Part shown: positions 21,395-29,888 of the stretch, piece after piece
Layout: each line of letters begins with the position of its first letter
Position numbering within the stretch: the first letter of the stretch is position 1
Origin: a virus
Length of the DNA: 47,076 bases
IMG/VR virus record: IMGVR_UViG_3300046463_000181
Coordinates: 1-47,076 of that record
Reading direction: 5' to 3' (one strand)
The notes under the pieces: model-generated
Database searches by the model: none
The model's input: the letters and a program-made list of their open reading frames with translations, nothing else
What the model was told of the DNA's origin: nothing
Position numbers and translations under genes: made by a program

Positions 21395-21470
21395 GCCGTC
21401 ATAGCTCCAGCGGTAGAGCAGTCGCCTTGTAAGCGAATGGCCCGGGGTTCGAATCCTCGTGACGGCACCA
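21395..21470 (+). tRNA. tRNA-Thr(TGT)
   Basis: 76 bases. Acceptor GCCGTCA pairs with TGACGGC, discriminator A and encoded CCA. D arm AGCTCCAGCGGTAGAGC, anticodon loop CTTGTAA with anticodon TGT, T arm with GGTTCGAATCC. The anticodon stem has only four standard pairs. Phage-encoded, lying with tRNA-Asn in the late leader. Confidence 0.92.
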
Positions 21471-21473
21471 CAT

Positions 21474-21549
21474 TGGCGCGTAGCTCAGTTGGTAGAGCAG
21501 GCGGCTGTTAACCGCCCGGTCGGAGGTTCGAGTCCTCCCGTGCCAGCCA
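21474..21549 (+). tRNA. tRNA-Asn(GTT)
   Basis: 76 bases, three bases after tRNA-Thr. Acceptor TGGCGCG with CGTGCCA (one G-T pair), anticodon stem GGCGG/CCGCC with loop CTGTTAA (anticodon GTT), T arm GGAGG-TTCGAGT-CCTCC, encoded CCA. All canonical features are present. Confidence 0.95.
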
Positions 21550-21873
21550 GCAACACTGTAGCCAGGACAGCCCCAGGGAAGGCCTGGACGTCGATAGCCG
21601 GATAGTGCGACGTACGGAATCAACACCAGCAGCCCGCGCACTCTGACCTCACATGCTTGCAGAGTGGCGCGAGACTGGATCAGCGAGATCGATACAAAGG
21701 GGCGTCGACGTTGAGAAGGCCTTTGGCCGACAGCTCGGAAAGACGAGCGCACCTATTGAGGGCCTCGACATTGATCGAGGCTTTTTCGTTTTCGGCTCCC
21801 CACACCCATTGCTCCGAGCTGGGAGTGCAGCGGACGCCGACTTATTTCAGTCATGCCCCACGGAGTCGAGCGC
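21550..21873 (+). other. Late leader without genes
   Basis: 324 bp between tRNA-Asn and the holin-like gene. No convincing ORF on either strand. It holds a second terminator (21762-21786) and several GC-rich hairpin-forming stretches (for example around AGGCCTTTGGCCGA). Late transcripts must cross both terminators, consistent with antitermination. Confidence 0.5.
21762..21786 (+). terminator. Second terminator in the late leader
   Basis: GCCTCGA (21762-21768) and TCGAGGC (21775-21781) around a six-base loop, then TTTTT. It lies 88 bp before the first late gene. Confidence 0.8.
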
Positions 21874-22203
21874 ATGGATTATTTGCACCGCCTGCTCGAC
21901 AGGTTGGATCTGTTGATCGCCGGCATGTTCGGCGTGATCGTCGCCAGTTGGTGGCACAAGGACGACCTGACCGATTGGCGCGCCTGGCTGATCTTTCTCA
22001 CCACCGGTGTGGCGTGCGCCCTGTACCTGACTGGGATGGTCAGCGCATACCTTGGGGTGACTGAACCGAACACTGTTGCCGGCGTGGGCTTCCTGCTGGG
22101 CACCTTCGGCGGGTCACTGCTGGCAGCCATCAATCGCGCCATCAAAGCCGCTGACCTCTGGGCGCTAATTCGCCAGCGGTTCGGGGGAGGCAATCCACCA
22201 TGA
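21874..22203 (+). CDS. Holin-like three-span membrane protein
   Basis: 109 residues from ATG 21874 (CGGAG eight bases upstream; the ATG at 21853 has none). Three hydrophobic segments: LLIAGMFGVIVASWW (about 14-28), AWLIFLTTGVACALYLTGMVSAYL (36-59) and VAGVGFLLGTFGGSLLAA (66-84), with a basic C-terminus. This matches class I or LydA-type holins. It is the first late gene, far from the endolysin, so the assignment rests on topology. Confidence 0.7.
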   Translation: MDYLHRLLDRLDLLIAGMFGVIVASWWHKDDLTDWRAWLIFLTTGVACALYLTGMVSAYLGVTEPNTVAGVGFLLGTFGGSLLAAINRAIKAADLWALIRQRFGGGNPP

Positions 22204-22547
22204 ATCTTGAACTGATCAACTCCATCGCCTGCGGCTTAATTGCCTTGTGGGCGACCTGGTGTGTTCTGAGCGGGCGAGTGCGGGACGGTGTCATCGGCAA
22301 GCTTATCTATTCGGCTATCGCCATCAGCGGCTTCGTGGTGATGAGTCGCGACCAGAACATTTTCATCATGGCCCCGACCACTGCCGGGATCACATTGCAC
22401 GTCTCATTGGCCCTTGCCGGTATGCGTCACATCTTCATGGTCATTTGGTGGCAGAGGGTGAAGGCGTGGTTATGCCGCACCATGAACTGTGAGCATTGCA
22501 TGGGGTGTGACAAGGCGCCTGGCGGGATTGACCGTCGATCCAAATAG
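22200..22547 (+). CDS. Multi-span membrane protein, possible holin partner
   Basis: 115 residues; the ATG overlaps the preceding stop. Hydrophobic segments at about 4-24, 34-50 and 60-85, then a cytoplasmic tail with CEHCMGC. Coupling to the holin-like gene suggests a second holin or antiholin, but no family motif is visible. A strong hairpin starts at the base after its stop codon. Confidence 0.55.
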   Translation: MNLELINSIACGLIALWATWCVLSGRVRDGVIGKLIYSAIAISGFVVMSRDQNIFIMAPTTAGITLHVSLALAGMRHIFMVIWWQRVKAWLCRTMNCEHCMGCDKAPGGIDRRSK

Positions 22548-22589
22548 GTCGCGACACCTTTCTCTGATCGTAAAAACGTGTCGCGACAC
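22548..22589. repeat. Hairpin repeat copy 3 (GTGTCGCGACAC type), intergenic
   Basis: GTCGCGACAC (22548-22557) pairs with GTGTCGCGAC (22578-22587), with further T-A pairs inside after one mismatch; the right arm completes the palindrome GTGTCGCGACAC (22578-22589). It fills the gap between 22547 and the next ribosome site and could terminate or stabilise the upstream mRNA. Confidence 0.7.
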
Positions 22590-22600
22590 TGAGGTGGTGA

Positions 22601-23215
22601 ATGGATAGGCCTATGCCTCCGGCATCGCTGCTCGACTTGTCCGAAGTTGGTATGCGTCTGATCCCCGCTCCAGAAGTATGGGAATGGCTGCAAGCCGAAA
22701 TCCTCGCCGGCACCGGAAGAATCCACAACGAAGACCACGCCCATCTGATCGATGCGGACGTAAGAGTCATGTGGGCGTCTGCTGCCTTCACGAAGAAGGG
22801 GCGCACGGTAGTCGGTCAAGCTGAACAGGTAGCGTTCCGCGCCGGTGGTTGGCAGAAAGCGAGGATGGAACAGCAGATGCTGGATTGGTTCGGCGAGGTG
22901 CCGGCCTACATCATCACCCTGGCTGCCGACTACTGCGCGGATTGCTCCGACGCTGACTTCTGCGCACTGGTCGAGCATGAGCTTTACCACATCGCCCAGG
23001 CGACCGATCAGTACGGCGCACCCAAGTTCACCCAAGAAGGATTGCCCAAGCTTGAGATGCGCGGACACGACGTTGAAGAGTTCGTCGGTGTGGTGCGTCG
23101 GTATGGGGCGAGCCCTCAAGTTCAAGAATTGGTGGGCGCTGCAAACAATCCTGCTGAGGTGGGGAAATTGAATATATCGAGGGCCTGCGGAACCTGTCTG
23201 CTCAAGTCGGCCTGA
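22601..23215 (+). CDS. Putative phage metallopeptidase
   Basis: 204 residues. HELYH (126-130) inside FCALVEHELYHIAQ is a zincin HExxH site, with a third ligand possible at H155 (MRGHDVEEFV). GAGG precedes the ATG. Homologous genes sit just before terminase in many Pseudomonas phages. The substrate is unknown; a role in particle maturation or host takeover is guesswork. Confidence 0.8.
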   Translation: MDRPMPPASLLDLSEVGMRLIPAPEVWEWLQAEILAGTGRIHNEDHAHLIDADVRVMWASAAFTKKGRTVVGQAEQVAFRAGGWQKARMEQQMLDWFGEVPAYIITLAADYCADCSDADFCALVEHELYHIAQATDQYGAPKFTQEGLPKLEMRGHDVEEFVGVVRRYGASPQVQELVGAANNPAEVGKLNISRACGTCLLKSA

Positions 23216-23246
23216 TTCTGGACAGGCATTGGACGGATGAGAATTT

Positions 23247-23723
23247 ATGGCTGCCCTTCAAACCGACGTGAAGGCCTTTATCGTTCAGGCCCTGGCATGC
23301 TTCGACACGCCTTCTCAGGTAGTTGAGTCTGTCCAGAAAGAATATGGGGTGACGATCACCCGCCAACAGGTTGAGACGCACGACCCTACAAAGACTTCAG
23401 GTAAGTGCCTGGCCAAGCGATGGGTGACGTTGTTCGAGGACACACGAAAGCGATTCCGCGAAGACACCGCCGATATCCCGATCGCCAACCGAGCGTTCCG
23501 ATTGCGCGCCCTTGGACGAATGGCCGAGCGAGCTGAAAGTATCAAGAACCTTGCACTGGCCGCTCAACTCATGGAGCAGGCAGCCAAAGAGACTGGCGGG
23601 GCATACACGAACAAACAACAGGTGGATTTGAGTTCCGCTGATGGCTCGATGAGTCCGAAGGCGGCGCCAACCGGAGTAGATGCGGCCCTCGTTAAGGCCC
23701 TGGTAGATAAGCTGGTTGACTGA
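23247..23723 (+). CDS. Terminase small subunit (DUF2280 family)
   Basis: 158 residues. An N-terminal helix-turn-helix (PSQVVESVQKEYGVTITRQQVETHDP) followed by a helical middle (RFREDTADIPIANRAFRLRALGRM) is the DUF2280 layout. Its TGA overlaps the ATG of the large terminase. It should recognise phage DNA and start packaging. Confidence 0.85.
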   Translation: MAALQTDVKAFIVQALACFDTPSQVVESVQKEYGVTITRQQVETHDPTKTSGKCLAKRWVTLFEDTRKRFREDTADIPIANRAFRLRALGRMAERAESIKNLALAAQLMEQAAKETGGAYTNKQQVDLSSADGSMSPKAAPTGVDAALVKALVDKLVD

Positions 23724-25273
23724 TGGCTATCAAACCGATCGAGTGGGACACGCTTTCCGTTGACGAGCGTGCCGCCTTGATCGCGGCTGGCGAGCATAGT
23801 CCACTGGCCTTCACCAGTCTGTGGTTCAACATCACCCAAGGCGACAGCTTCAGAACGAACTGGCACCACCACTATTTCGACTACGCCGCTCGCAAGATGC
23901 TGGAAGGCAAAGCGCAGAACATCGTCGTCAACATCCCACCAGGTGGCACGAAGACCGAATTCTGGTCTGTGCACCTGCCGGTCTACACGATGGTCAAGCA
24001 CCGCCGGGTGCGGATCCTCAACACCAGCTACTCCAAGAACCTGGTCGATGAGAACAGCGAGCGCAGCCGCGCACTGGTCAAGTCATCAGAGTTCCGCGAG
24101 TTCTATCCCTTCGACATCGAGAAGGACAAGGTAGACGACTGGACGCTGGCCAAGGATGGGAAGCGCGTACACCAGCTATTCAGCCGCTCGAGTGGCGGCC
24201 AGATCACCGGCGTCCGTGGCGGCTACATGGGCGACGGCTACACCGGCCACATCCAGGCGGATGACTGGGACAAGATCGACGACCTGTTCAGCGAGGCAAA
24301 GCGGCGCAAGTCGCACACGCGCCTGGTGAACACCCTGCGCAGTCGGAAGGCGCACAGCGGCACACCATTCGTTGCGATCCAGCAGCGGGGACACGTCGAC
24401 GACTCGACCGCGTTCCTGCTGTCCGGCGGCATGGGCCTGAAGATCGATCTGCACATCAAGATCCCGGCCCTGGTCAATCAGGAGTACATCGACAGCCTGC
24501 CTGACGGCATCCGCGAGCGCTGCATCAAGTGCGTATGTGGGTCGGAGCAGGTTGATGGCTACTGGTCGTACTGGCCGGCCAAGGAAAACGTTCACGACCT
24601 GATCGCGCTGCGTACGGCTCACCCGTACACGTTCAGCAGCCAGTACATGCAGAACCCCGACACGCTCGACGGCGGGATCTTCTCGGCGGATGACTTCCAG
24701 TACTACGGCGACGTGGATGCCGGGGCCGATCTGCCGGTGCCGGAGAAGTTCGACTATCGCTTCATCACCGCCGACACCGCCCAGAAGACCAACACCTGGA
24801 ACGACTGGACTGTGTTTGCGGAGTGGGGGGTGGCGGAAGGACGCATCTACCGGCTGAGCATGAAGCGCGGCCGGATGGATGCGAAGACCCTGCGCCGTGA
24901 GTTCGAGGCATTCGTCAAAGGTGCTTGGGCCAAGAACGGGAAAGCCAACGGCATCCTGCGTCGGGTCTACGTCGAGGACAAATCAAGCGGTACCGGCCTG
25001 ATCCAGGAGATGGAGAAGCGCCTGCCGCTCAAGGTGACGCCTGTTCCGCGCGATCGCGACAAGCTGACCCGCGCACTCGACGTGCAGGGCTTCCACGCCG
25101 CCAAGCTGGTCTGTCTGCCGTACGACGACAGCCAAAACTACGAGTTCGTGTGTGAGGTCGCGTCCTTCACCGCCGACGACAGCCACAAGTACGACGACCA
25201 GACCGACGTGATGATCGACGCCTTGTCCGAGGTTTACATCAAAGGCAAGCGCTCAATCCGCGACCTCCTATAA
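23723..25273 (+). CDS. Terminase large subunit
   Basis: 516 residues. The ATPase half has a Walker A-like VVNIPPGGTKTEF (about 68-80) and an acidic Walker B-type segment (GHIQADDWDKIDD); the C-terminal nuclease half has the RNase H-like acidic residues in YRFITADTAQK, VEDKSSGTGL and DDQTDVMIDAL. It cuts and pumps phage DNA into proheads through the portal encoded next. Confidence 0.95.
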   Translation: MAIKPIEWDTLSVDERAALIAAGEHSPLAFTSLWFNITQGDSFRTNWHHHYFDYAARKMLEGKAQNIVVNIPPGGTKTEFWSVHLPVYTMVKHRRVRILNTSYSKNLVDENSERSRALVKSSEFREFYPFDIEKDKVDDWTLAKDGKRVHQLFSRSSGGQITGVRGGYMGDGYTGHIQADDWDKIDDLFSEAKRRKSHTRLVNTLRSRKAHSGTPFVAIQQRGHVDDSTAFLLSGGMGLKIDLHIKIPALVNQEYIDSLPDGIRERCIKCVCGSEQVDGYWSYWPAKENVHDLIALRTAHPYTFSSQYMQNPDTLDGGIFSADDFQYYGDVDAGADLPVPEKFDYRFITADTAQKTNTWNDWTVFAEWGVAEGRIYRLSMKRGRMDAKTLRREFEAFVKGAWAKNGKANGILRRVYVEDKSSGTGLIQEMEKRLPLKVTPVPRDRDKLTRALDVQGFHAAKLVCLPYDDSQNYEFVCEVASFTADDSHKYDDQTDVMIDALSEVYIKGKRSIRDLL

Positions 25274-25289
25274 CCAAATCGGTGACCTC

Positions 25290-27155
25290 ATGAGCAAGAA
25301 GGGCTTAGTGCCAGCAGACAAAAAGCTGGGCAAAGCCCTTGTGAGGGCCGCTCAGAAGTACGAGGCATCGATCAAGTCCTCGAGTGATGGCCTGGTCAAC
25401 GTTGTATCGGGGCTCGGCACTCAGAAGGCCAAACGCTCACACAACCAGTTCCAGTACGGCTTCCTCAACGACTTCCAGCAGCTCGACGCGGCGTATCAGA
25501 CGAGCTGGCTCGCTCGGGCGATCGTGGACTACCCAGCCGAGGACATGACCCGCGAGTGGCGCACCCTCAAGTGCGACGACGCGGACGTGATCCGGGCTGA
25601 GGAAGACCGGCTCAACCTGCCGGCCATGGTCAGCGAGGCAACCAGCTGGGCACGCCTATACGGTGGCGCTGGCATCCTCATGCTGACCAATCAGGACCTG
25701 ACCAAGCCGCTCAAGCCGGAGAAGATCAAGAAGGGCGACCTGTACCGCCTGCTGGTGATCGACCGCTTCGACATGACGGCGATGGACCTGAACCAGACCA
25801 ACATCCTGGCTGCGAACTACTTGCAGCCGGAGTTCTACACCATCGCCGCCGGCGCCCAGATGATCCACTGGACGCACTTCGCACGGTTCGCCGGTGCCAA
25901 GCTGCCGCGCCGCCAGCGTGCACAGACGCAAGGCTGGGGTGACTCAGAGCTGCGCAAGTGCCTCGATGACGTGATGGACATCGTAGCCAGCAAGGACGGC
26001 ATCGCCGAGCTGATGCAGGAAGCGAACGTCGACATCATCAAGCGCGTCGGACTCTCGGATGAACTGGCCAGCGATCAGGACGACGCCATCACGGCGCGCT
26101 ACGCCCTGTTCAGCATGATGAAGTCCTCGATCAACCTGGCGCTGTTGGACGACGAAGAGACCTACGACCGCAAGACGCTGGATCTGTCCGGCGTTGCCCC
26201 GGTGCTCGACCTGCTGATGACGTGGATCGCTGGCGCTGCCGACATCCCAGTCACCCGCCTGTTCGGCACCTCCGCCAAAGGCCTCAACGCCACCGGCGAA
26301 GGGGACATGGACAACTACTTCAACTCGCTGTCCTCGAAGCGCCTGACCCAGATTGACCCAGGCCTTCGCCAGCTCGACGAAGTGCTGGTGCGCTCGGCCA
26401 CCGGGCAGTGGATCAACGACTTCAACTACGTATGGAACCCGTTCCAGCAGCCTGATGTCGTGCAGATCGCTACAGCCAACAAGGCCAAGGCCGAGACGGA
26501 CCTCATCTACAAGGATGGCGGGATCGTCACCACCAGCCAGATTCAGCGCCGCCTGCAGGCCGAAGAGCTCTACCAGTTCGACGACGAGAAGATCGAAGCG
26601 CTGGAGGCTGATGAAGACCTGACGATGTTCAATGACCCGGTGGATGACGATGACGATGGCGGCAATAGAAAGCCGTCTTCTGATGCTGCACCTGCTCCGC
26701 TCTATGTGTTTAGGCCGGTGCTGAACGCCGACGCGCTCATCAGCTGGGCTAAGTCGCAGGGCTTCACGCAGACCCTGCCCGCCGACGACCTGCATGTGAC
26801 CGTGGCGTTCAGCAAGTCGCCGGTCGACTGGATGAAGGCGGGCGAGGCTTACAGCTCCCGCGATGATGGCGGCGTGACTGTTCGACCTGGTGGGCCTCGG
26901 ATGCTCGAGGTGTTCGGCGAGGGCGCGGTTGTTCTGGCGTTCAACAGCTCAGACCTATCTTGGCGCCACATGTCTCTCAGGGAGATCGGCGCCTCTTGGG
27001 ACTACCCGGAGTACCAGCCACACATAACCATCACCTACAACTTGGGTGATGTGGATGTGAGCAAGGTAGAGCCGTATCGCGGGGAGATCATCCTCGGTGC
27101 TGAGGTGTTCAAGCCGATCAAGCAGAACTGGAAGGCGGATGTCAGCGAGGAGTAA
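25290..27155 (+). CDS. Portal protein (DUF1073) with C-terminal Acb1-like anti-CBASS domain
   Basis: 621 residues. Residues 1 to about 450 are a DUF1073-type portal (SWLARAIVDYPAEDMTREW; PVTRLFGTSAKGLNATGEGD). After an acidic linker (about 448-462) comes a roughly 150-residue domain starting YVFRPVLNADALISWAKSQGF with two H-x-T motifs: H502-V-T504 and H578-I-T580. That pairing is the 2H-phosphoesterase active site of Acb1, which hydrolyses the cyclic nucleotides that activate CBASS. Whether the fused domain is active, or released from the portal, cannot be seen. Position after terminase confirms the portal role. Confidence 0.9.
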   Translation: MSKKGLVPADKKLGKALVRAAQKYEASIKSSSDGLVNVVSGLGTQKAKRSHNQFQYGFLNDFQQLDAAYQTSWLARAIVDYPAEDMTREWRTLKCDDADVIRAEEDRLNLPAMVSEATSWARLYGGAGILMLTNQDLTKPLKPEKIKKGDLYRLLVIDRFDMTAMDLNQTNILAANYLQPEFYTIAAGAQMIHWTHFARFAGAKLPRRQRAQTQGWGDSELRKCLDDVMDIVASKDGIAELMQEANVDIIKRVGLSDELASDQDDAITARYALFSMMKSSINLALLDDEETYDRKTLDLSGVAPVLDLLMTWIAGAADIPVTRLFGTSAKGLNATGEGDMDNYFNSLSSKRLTQIDPGLRQLDEVLVRSATGQWINDFNYVWNPFQQPDVVQIATANKAKAETDLIYKDGGIVTTSQIQRRLQAEELYQFDDEKIEALEADEDLTMFNDPVDDDDDGGNRKPSSDAAPAPLYVFRPVLNADALISWAKSQGFTQTLPADDLHVTVAFSKSPVDWMKAGEAYSSRDDGGVTVRPGGPRMLEVFGEGAVVLAFNSSDLSWRHMSLREIGASWDYPEYQPHITITYNLGDVDVSKVEPYRGEIILGAEVFKPIKQNWKADVSEE

Positions 27156-27158
27156 TCC

Positions 27159-27974
27159 ATGGACATGATCGGCATCCAGTACAACGCCAAGCTTCAGCGG
27201 CTGGTGAAGCAGGTCAAAGCCGATATCTCAGCCGAGATCATGCCTCTGGTCCGCCAGCTTGCCCCGGAGTACACGCAGGACGCCGTGGTCACGACCGATG
27301 CCTGGTCAGACCGGATCCTGAGTGCAATGTCTCGCCTGATGCAGAAATGGCAGTCGGAGCGGGTCAGTGCTGGCGCAAACCGGATGGCCGCCGAGTTCGT
27401 TCAGTCGTCGCTGAAGAAGTCCGAGCGCGACCTGAAGAAGACGGCCGGCATCGACGTGTTCAGCGGCAACAACACGCTGCAGGACTACCTGAAGGCATCC
27501 GCACAGCAAAACGCACTCCTGATCAAATCCATCCCGGCCAAGTACCTCGACGAGGTGCAGACGCTGGTGATGGCGAACATGCGTTCCGGCATGCGGCCGG
27601 GCTACATCGAGAAGGCGTTGCAGGAGCAGTTCGGCGTGACCCAGCGCCGGGCCAAGATGATCGCCCGCGACCAGACATCGAAGATCAGCGGCGAACTGGC
27701 CGAGAAGCAACAGACGGGCGCCGGCTTCGAGTACTTCCAGTGGATCGACTCGGACGACAGTCGCGTCCGGCACCGCCATTCGGAGATCGCCAACAAGGTC
27801 ACCGCATACGGCAAAGGGATCTACCGCTGGGACAACCTGCCGCTGAGTGCAGACGGCAAGCCGATCAAACCCGGCTCCGACTATCAGTGCCGCTGCATCG
27901 CGCGCCCAGTGAGCGCACGCGAGGTCAAGGCCAACCAAGACGCAGGCCGCACAGCGCCGGGCGTCTACCGATAA
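27159..27974 (+). CDS. Head morphogenesis protein (SPP1 gp7-like)
   Basis: 271 residues. The C-terminal half RAKMIARDQTSKISGELAEKQQ...YFQWIDSDDSRVRHRHSEI...PGSDYQCRCIARP is the conserved minor head protein (MuF/gp7) signature. GAGGAG precedes the ATG. It normally associates with the portal and is injected or needed for correct DNA exit. Confidence 0.9.
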   Translation: MDMIGIQYNAKLQRLVKQVKADISAEIMPLVRQLAPEYTQDAVVTTDAWSDRILSAMSRLMQKWQSERVSAGANRMAAEFVQSSLKKSERDLKKTAGIDVFSGNNTLQDYLKASAQQNALLIKSIPAKYLDEVQTLVMANMRSGMRPGYIEKALQEQFGVTQRRAKMIARDQTSKISGELAEKQQTGAGFEYFQWIDSDDSRVRHRHSEIANKVTAYGKGIYRWDNLPLSADGKPIKPGSDYQCRCIARPVSAREVKANQDAGRTAPGVYR

Positions 27975-27998
27975 TCCATTCCAGCGACGAGAACGATC

Positions 27999-28226
27999 AT
28001 GAAAATCAAGGTTAAGTGCATCGAGACCGGCGCCGAGTCGGTATTCGACACCGACGGCTACCACATTTCCGTGCAGATGACGCCGGCAGACTTGGCAAAC
28101 ATCAAGTCGCTGCCGGAAACCGAAGACGGTCGAAGCCTCGACGGTAATGAGCATCGCACCTACGCATGCGTGCGCCCGGTTGACGACGAGCATTCCGACA
28201 GCCTCTTCGCATGGGCGAAGCAGTAA
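27999..28226 (+). CDS. Small phage protein of unknown function
   Basis: 75 residues, acidic, with a strand-rich start (MKIKVKCIETGAESVFDTDGYHISVQM). Lies between the minor head and protease genes; its stop overlaps the next start (TAATG). Function unknown. Confidence 0.65.
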   Translation: MKIKVKCIETGAESVFDTDGYHISVQMTPADLANIKSLPETEDGRSLDGNEHRTYACVRPVDDEHSDSLFAWAKQ

Positions 28227-29386
28227 TGACCACCTGTACGGTCTTTGACCGTGTCAGCCACCGCATCACCCACCGGGAATACACCGACGAGGGCTTCCTC
28301 AAGGTGCCGGGCCGAGTGGCGCGCACCGGCATTCAGGAGTATCTGGCCCGCGAGCTTGGGCTCGACGGTGATCCGAACCGAATCGTTCGCGTGTACCGCC
28401 CCGAAGAAGAGGTGTTCAACGACTCGTCGCTGGGCACGTACGACGGCGCGACGGTCACCAACGACCACCCTAAAGAACTGGTCACGGCCAAGAACTACAA
28501 GGCCGTAGCTGTAGGCGAGGTGCGCGGTTCGGGCCGGCGCGACGGCGACTTCGTCGTCTGCGATCTGATCATCAAGGATCAGAAGACCATCGACGATATC
28601 AATGCCGGCAAGTGCGAACTGTCCGCCGGCTACACCGCTGAATACGTCCACGGGCCCGGCGTGACCGCCGACGGTCAAGAGTACGAGTACACCCAGCGCA
28701 ACATCATCATCAACCACCAAGCGGTGGTTACCAAAGCGAGGGCGGGCGGCATCGCTCGCGTCTTCGACCACAACCCAGGAGGCAACACAATGCCTGTACT
28801 TATCACCACCGATAGCGGGCGCAGCGTTGATGTTGCTGATCCTGCGAACGCCCAAGTGGTCGCCGACTCGTTCGACCGATTGATGAAGCGTGCCACTGAT
28901 GCGGAATCCAAGGCTGATACAGCTCAAGCTGCCGCCGACAAAGCGGCCGAAGACTTGGTCGACGCCCGCAAGGCCTCGGGCGATGAGGCGATCACTGCAC
29001 GCGTCAAAGCCATCAGCGCAACCCAAGCACTTGCCCGCAAGGTCGCCGGCGACAGCTTCACCTGCGACAGCCTCGACGTGATCGAGATCAAGCGTGCCGC
29101 GCTGGCAGTGGCGTTGCCGAAGCGAGATTGGTCGGACAAGTCCGCGGGATACGTTGAAGCCGCCTTCGACGCCGAGTCCGACAAGGACGAGGAAGAAGAC
29201 GACAAAGACGAGAACGGCAACAAGAAGCCGAAGCCGGCCACCGGTGACACCGCCGCGCTATTCGCTCAGTTCATGCAGTTGGCTAAGGACGGCGCAACCA
29301 CCGCCGCGACCACCGACGCCGCACCGACCCCGTACCAGGCGCACAAGCAAAGCTTGTCCGGCGCACACAAACAGAAAGGAGCCTAA
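28226..29386 (+). CDS. DUF2213 prohead protease/scaffold
   Basis: 386 residues from ATG 28226, which overlaps the previous stop. The N-terminal 190 residues match DUF2213 (YDGATVTNDHPKELVT; GKCELSAGYTAEYV; IIINHQAVVTKARAG), a head maturation protease type. The C-terminal half is alanine-rich and then highly acidic (DKDEEEDDKDENG), as expected of a fused scaffold that is removed before packaging. Confidence 0.85.
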   Translation: MTTCTVFDRVSHRITHREYTDEGFLKVPGRVARTGIQEYLARELGLDGDPNRIVRVYRPEEEVFNDSSLGTYDGATVTNDHPKELVTAKNYKAVAVGEVRGSGRRDGDFVVCDLIIKDQKTIDDINAGKCELSAGYTAEYVHGPGVTADGQEYEYTQRNIIINHQAVVTKARAGGIARVFDHNPGGNTMPVLITTDSGRSVDVADPANAQVVADSFDRLMKRATDAESKADTAQAAADKAAEDLVDARKASGDEAITARVKAISATQALARKVAGDSFTCDSLDVIEIKRAALAVALPKRDWSDKSAGYVEAAFDAESDKDEEEDDKDENGNKKPKPATGDTAALFAQFMQLAKDGATTAATTDAAPTPYQAHKQSLSGAHKQKGA

Positions 29387-29388
29387 CC

Positions 29389-29883
29389 ATGCCAGTTCAA
29401 GGTGGTAACGCAATCAACCACGGCGTCGCATACGCGGGCATGGTCGCTGACGGCGAAGTGTCCAACGGCGTCTCCAAGGTCAACAAAGGCACCGCGAACA
29501 TCGCGTACGGCCTGGGCGTTGTGAGCGACGGTGACGACGGCGCAAAACTGCCAGTCGCTGCATCGACCGCAGCCCAGTTCATCGGCGTCGTGAAGCGCGA
29601 ACTGAACCGAGCCTACACCCAGTCCGACGTGTTCGGTGCGGTCGCCAAGCGCGACATGACCGTAGAGACCATGGCGCCTATCTGGGTTACTGCTCGCGTA
29701 GCAGTTGCCAAGGATGACCCGGTCTATCTGGTAGTCGGCGACGGCACCGGCACCAACCAAGGCCAGTTCTCGAACGTGGTCGGCGCGGCTGCAACCTTGG
29801 CCGTGCTGATCCCTAACGCCAAGTGGGTAACCACCACCGGCGCCGGCGTACTTGGAAAAATCTCTCTCAAGGTCGGGGGCTAA
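29389..29883 (+). CDS. Capsid cement/decoration protein (Gp24-like)
   Basis: 164 residues, AAGGAG upstream. Starts MPVQGGNAINHGVAYAGMVADGE and is beta-rich throughout (FIGVVKREL; AVAKDDPVYLVVGDG), matching structural cement proteins encoded next to DUF2184 capsid genes. It would stabilise the expanded head. Confidence 0.8.
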   Translation: MPVQGGNAINHGVAYAGMVADGEVSNGVSKVNKGTANIAYGLGVVSDGDDGAKLPVAASTAAQFIGVVKRELNRAYTQSDVFGAVAKRDMTVETMAPIWVTARVAVAKDDPVYLVVGDGTGTNQGQFSNVVGAAATLAVLIPNAKWVTTTGAGVLGKISLKVGG

Positions 29884-29888
29884 TCGAC

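Noticed and set aside
21343-21432. Short ORF starting ATGATTCAAG that runs through the terminator and tRNA-Thr
   Set aside because: It is a translation of the terminator hairpin and tRNA gene.
25944-26795. Minus-strand ORF (283 codons) opposite the portal gene
   Set aside because: Antisense to a recognised structural gene, with no ribosome site or domain.
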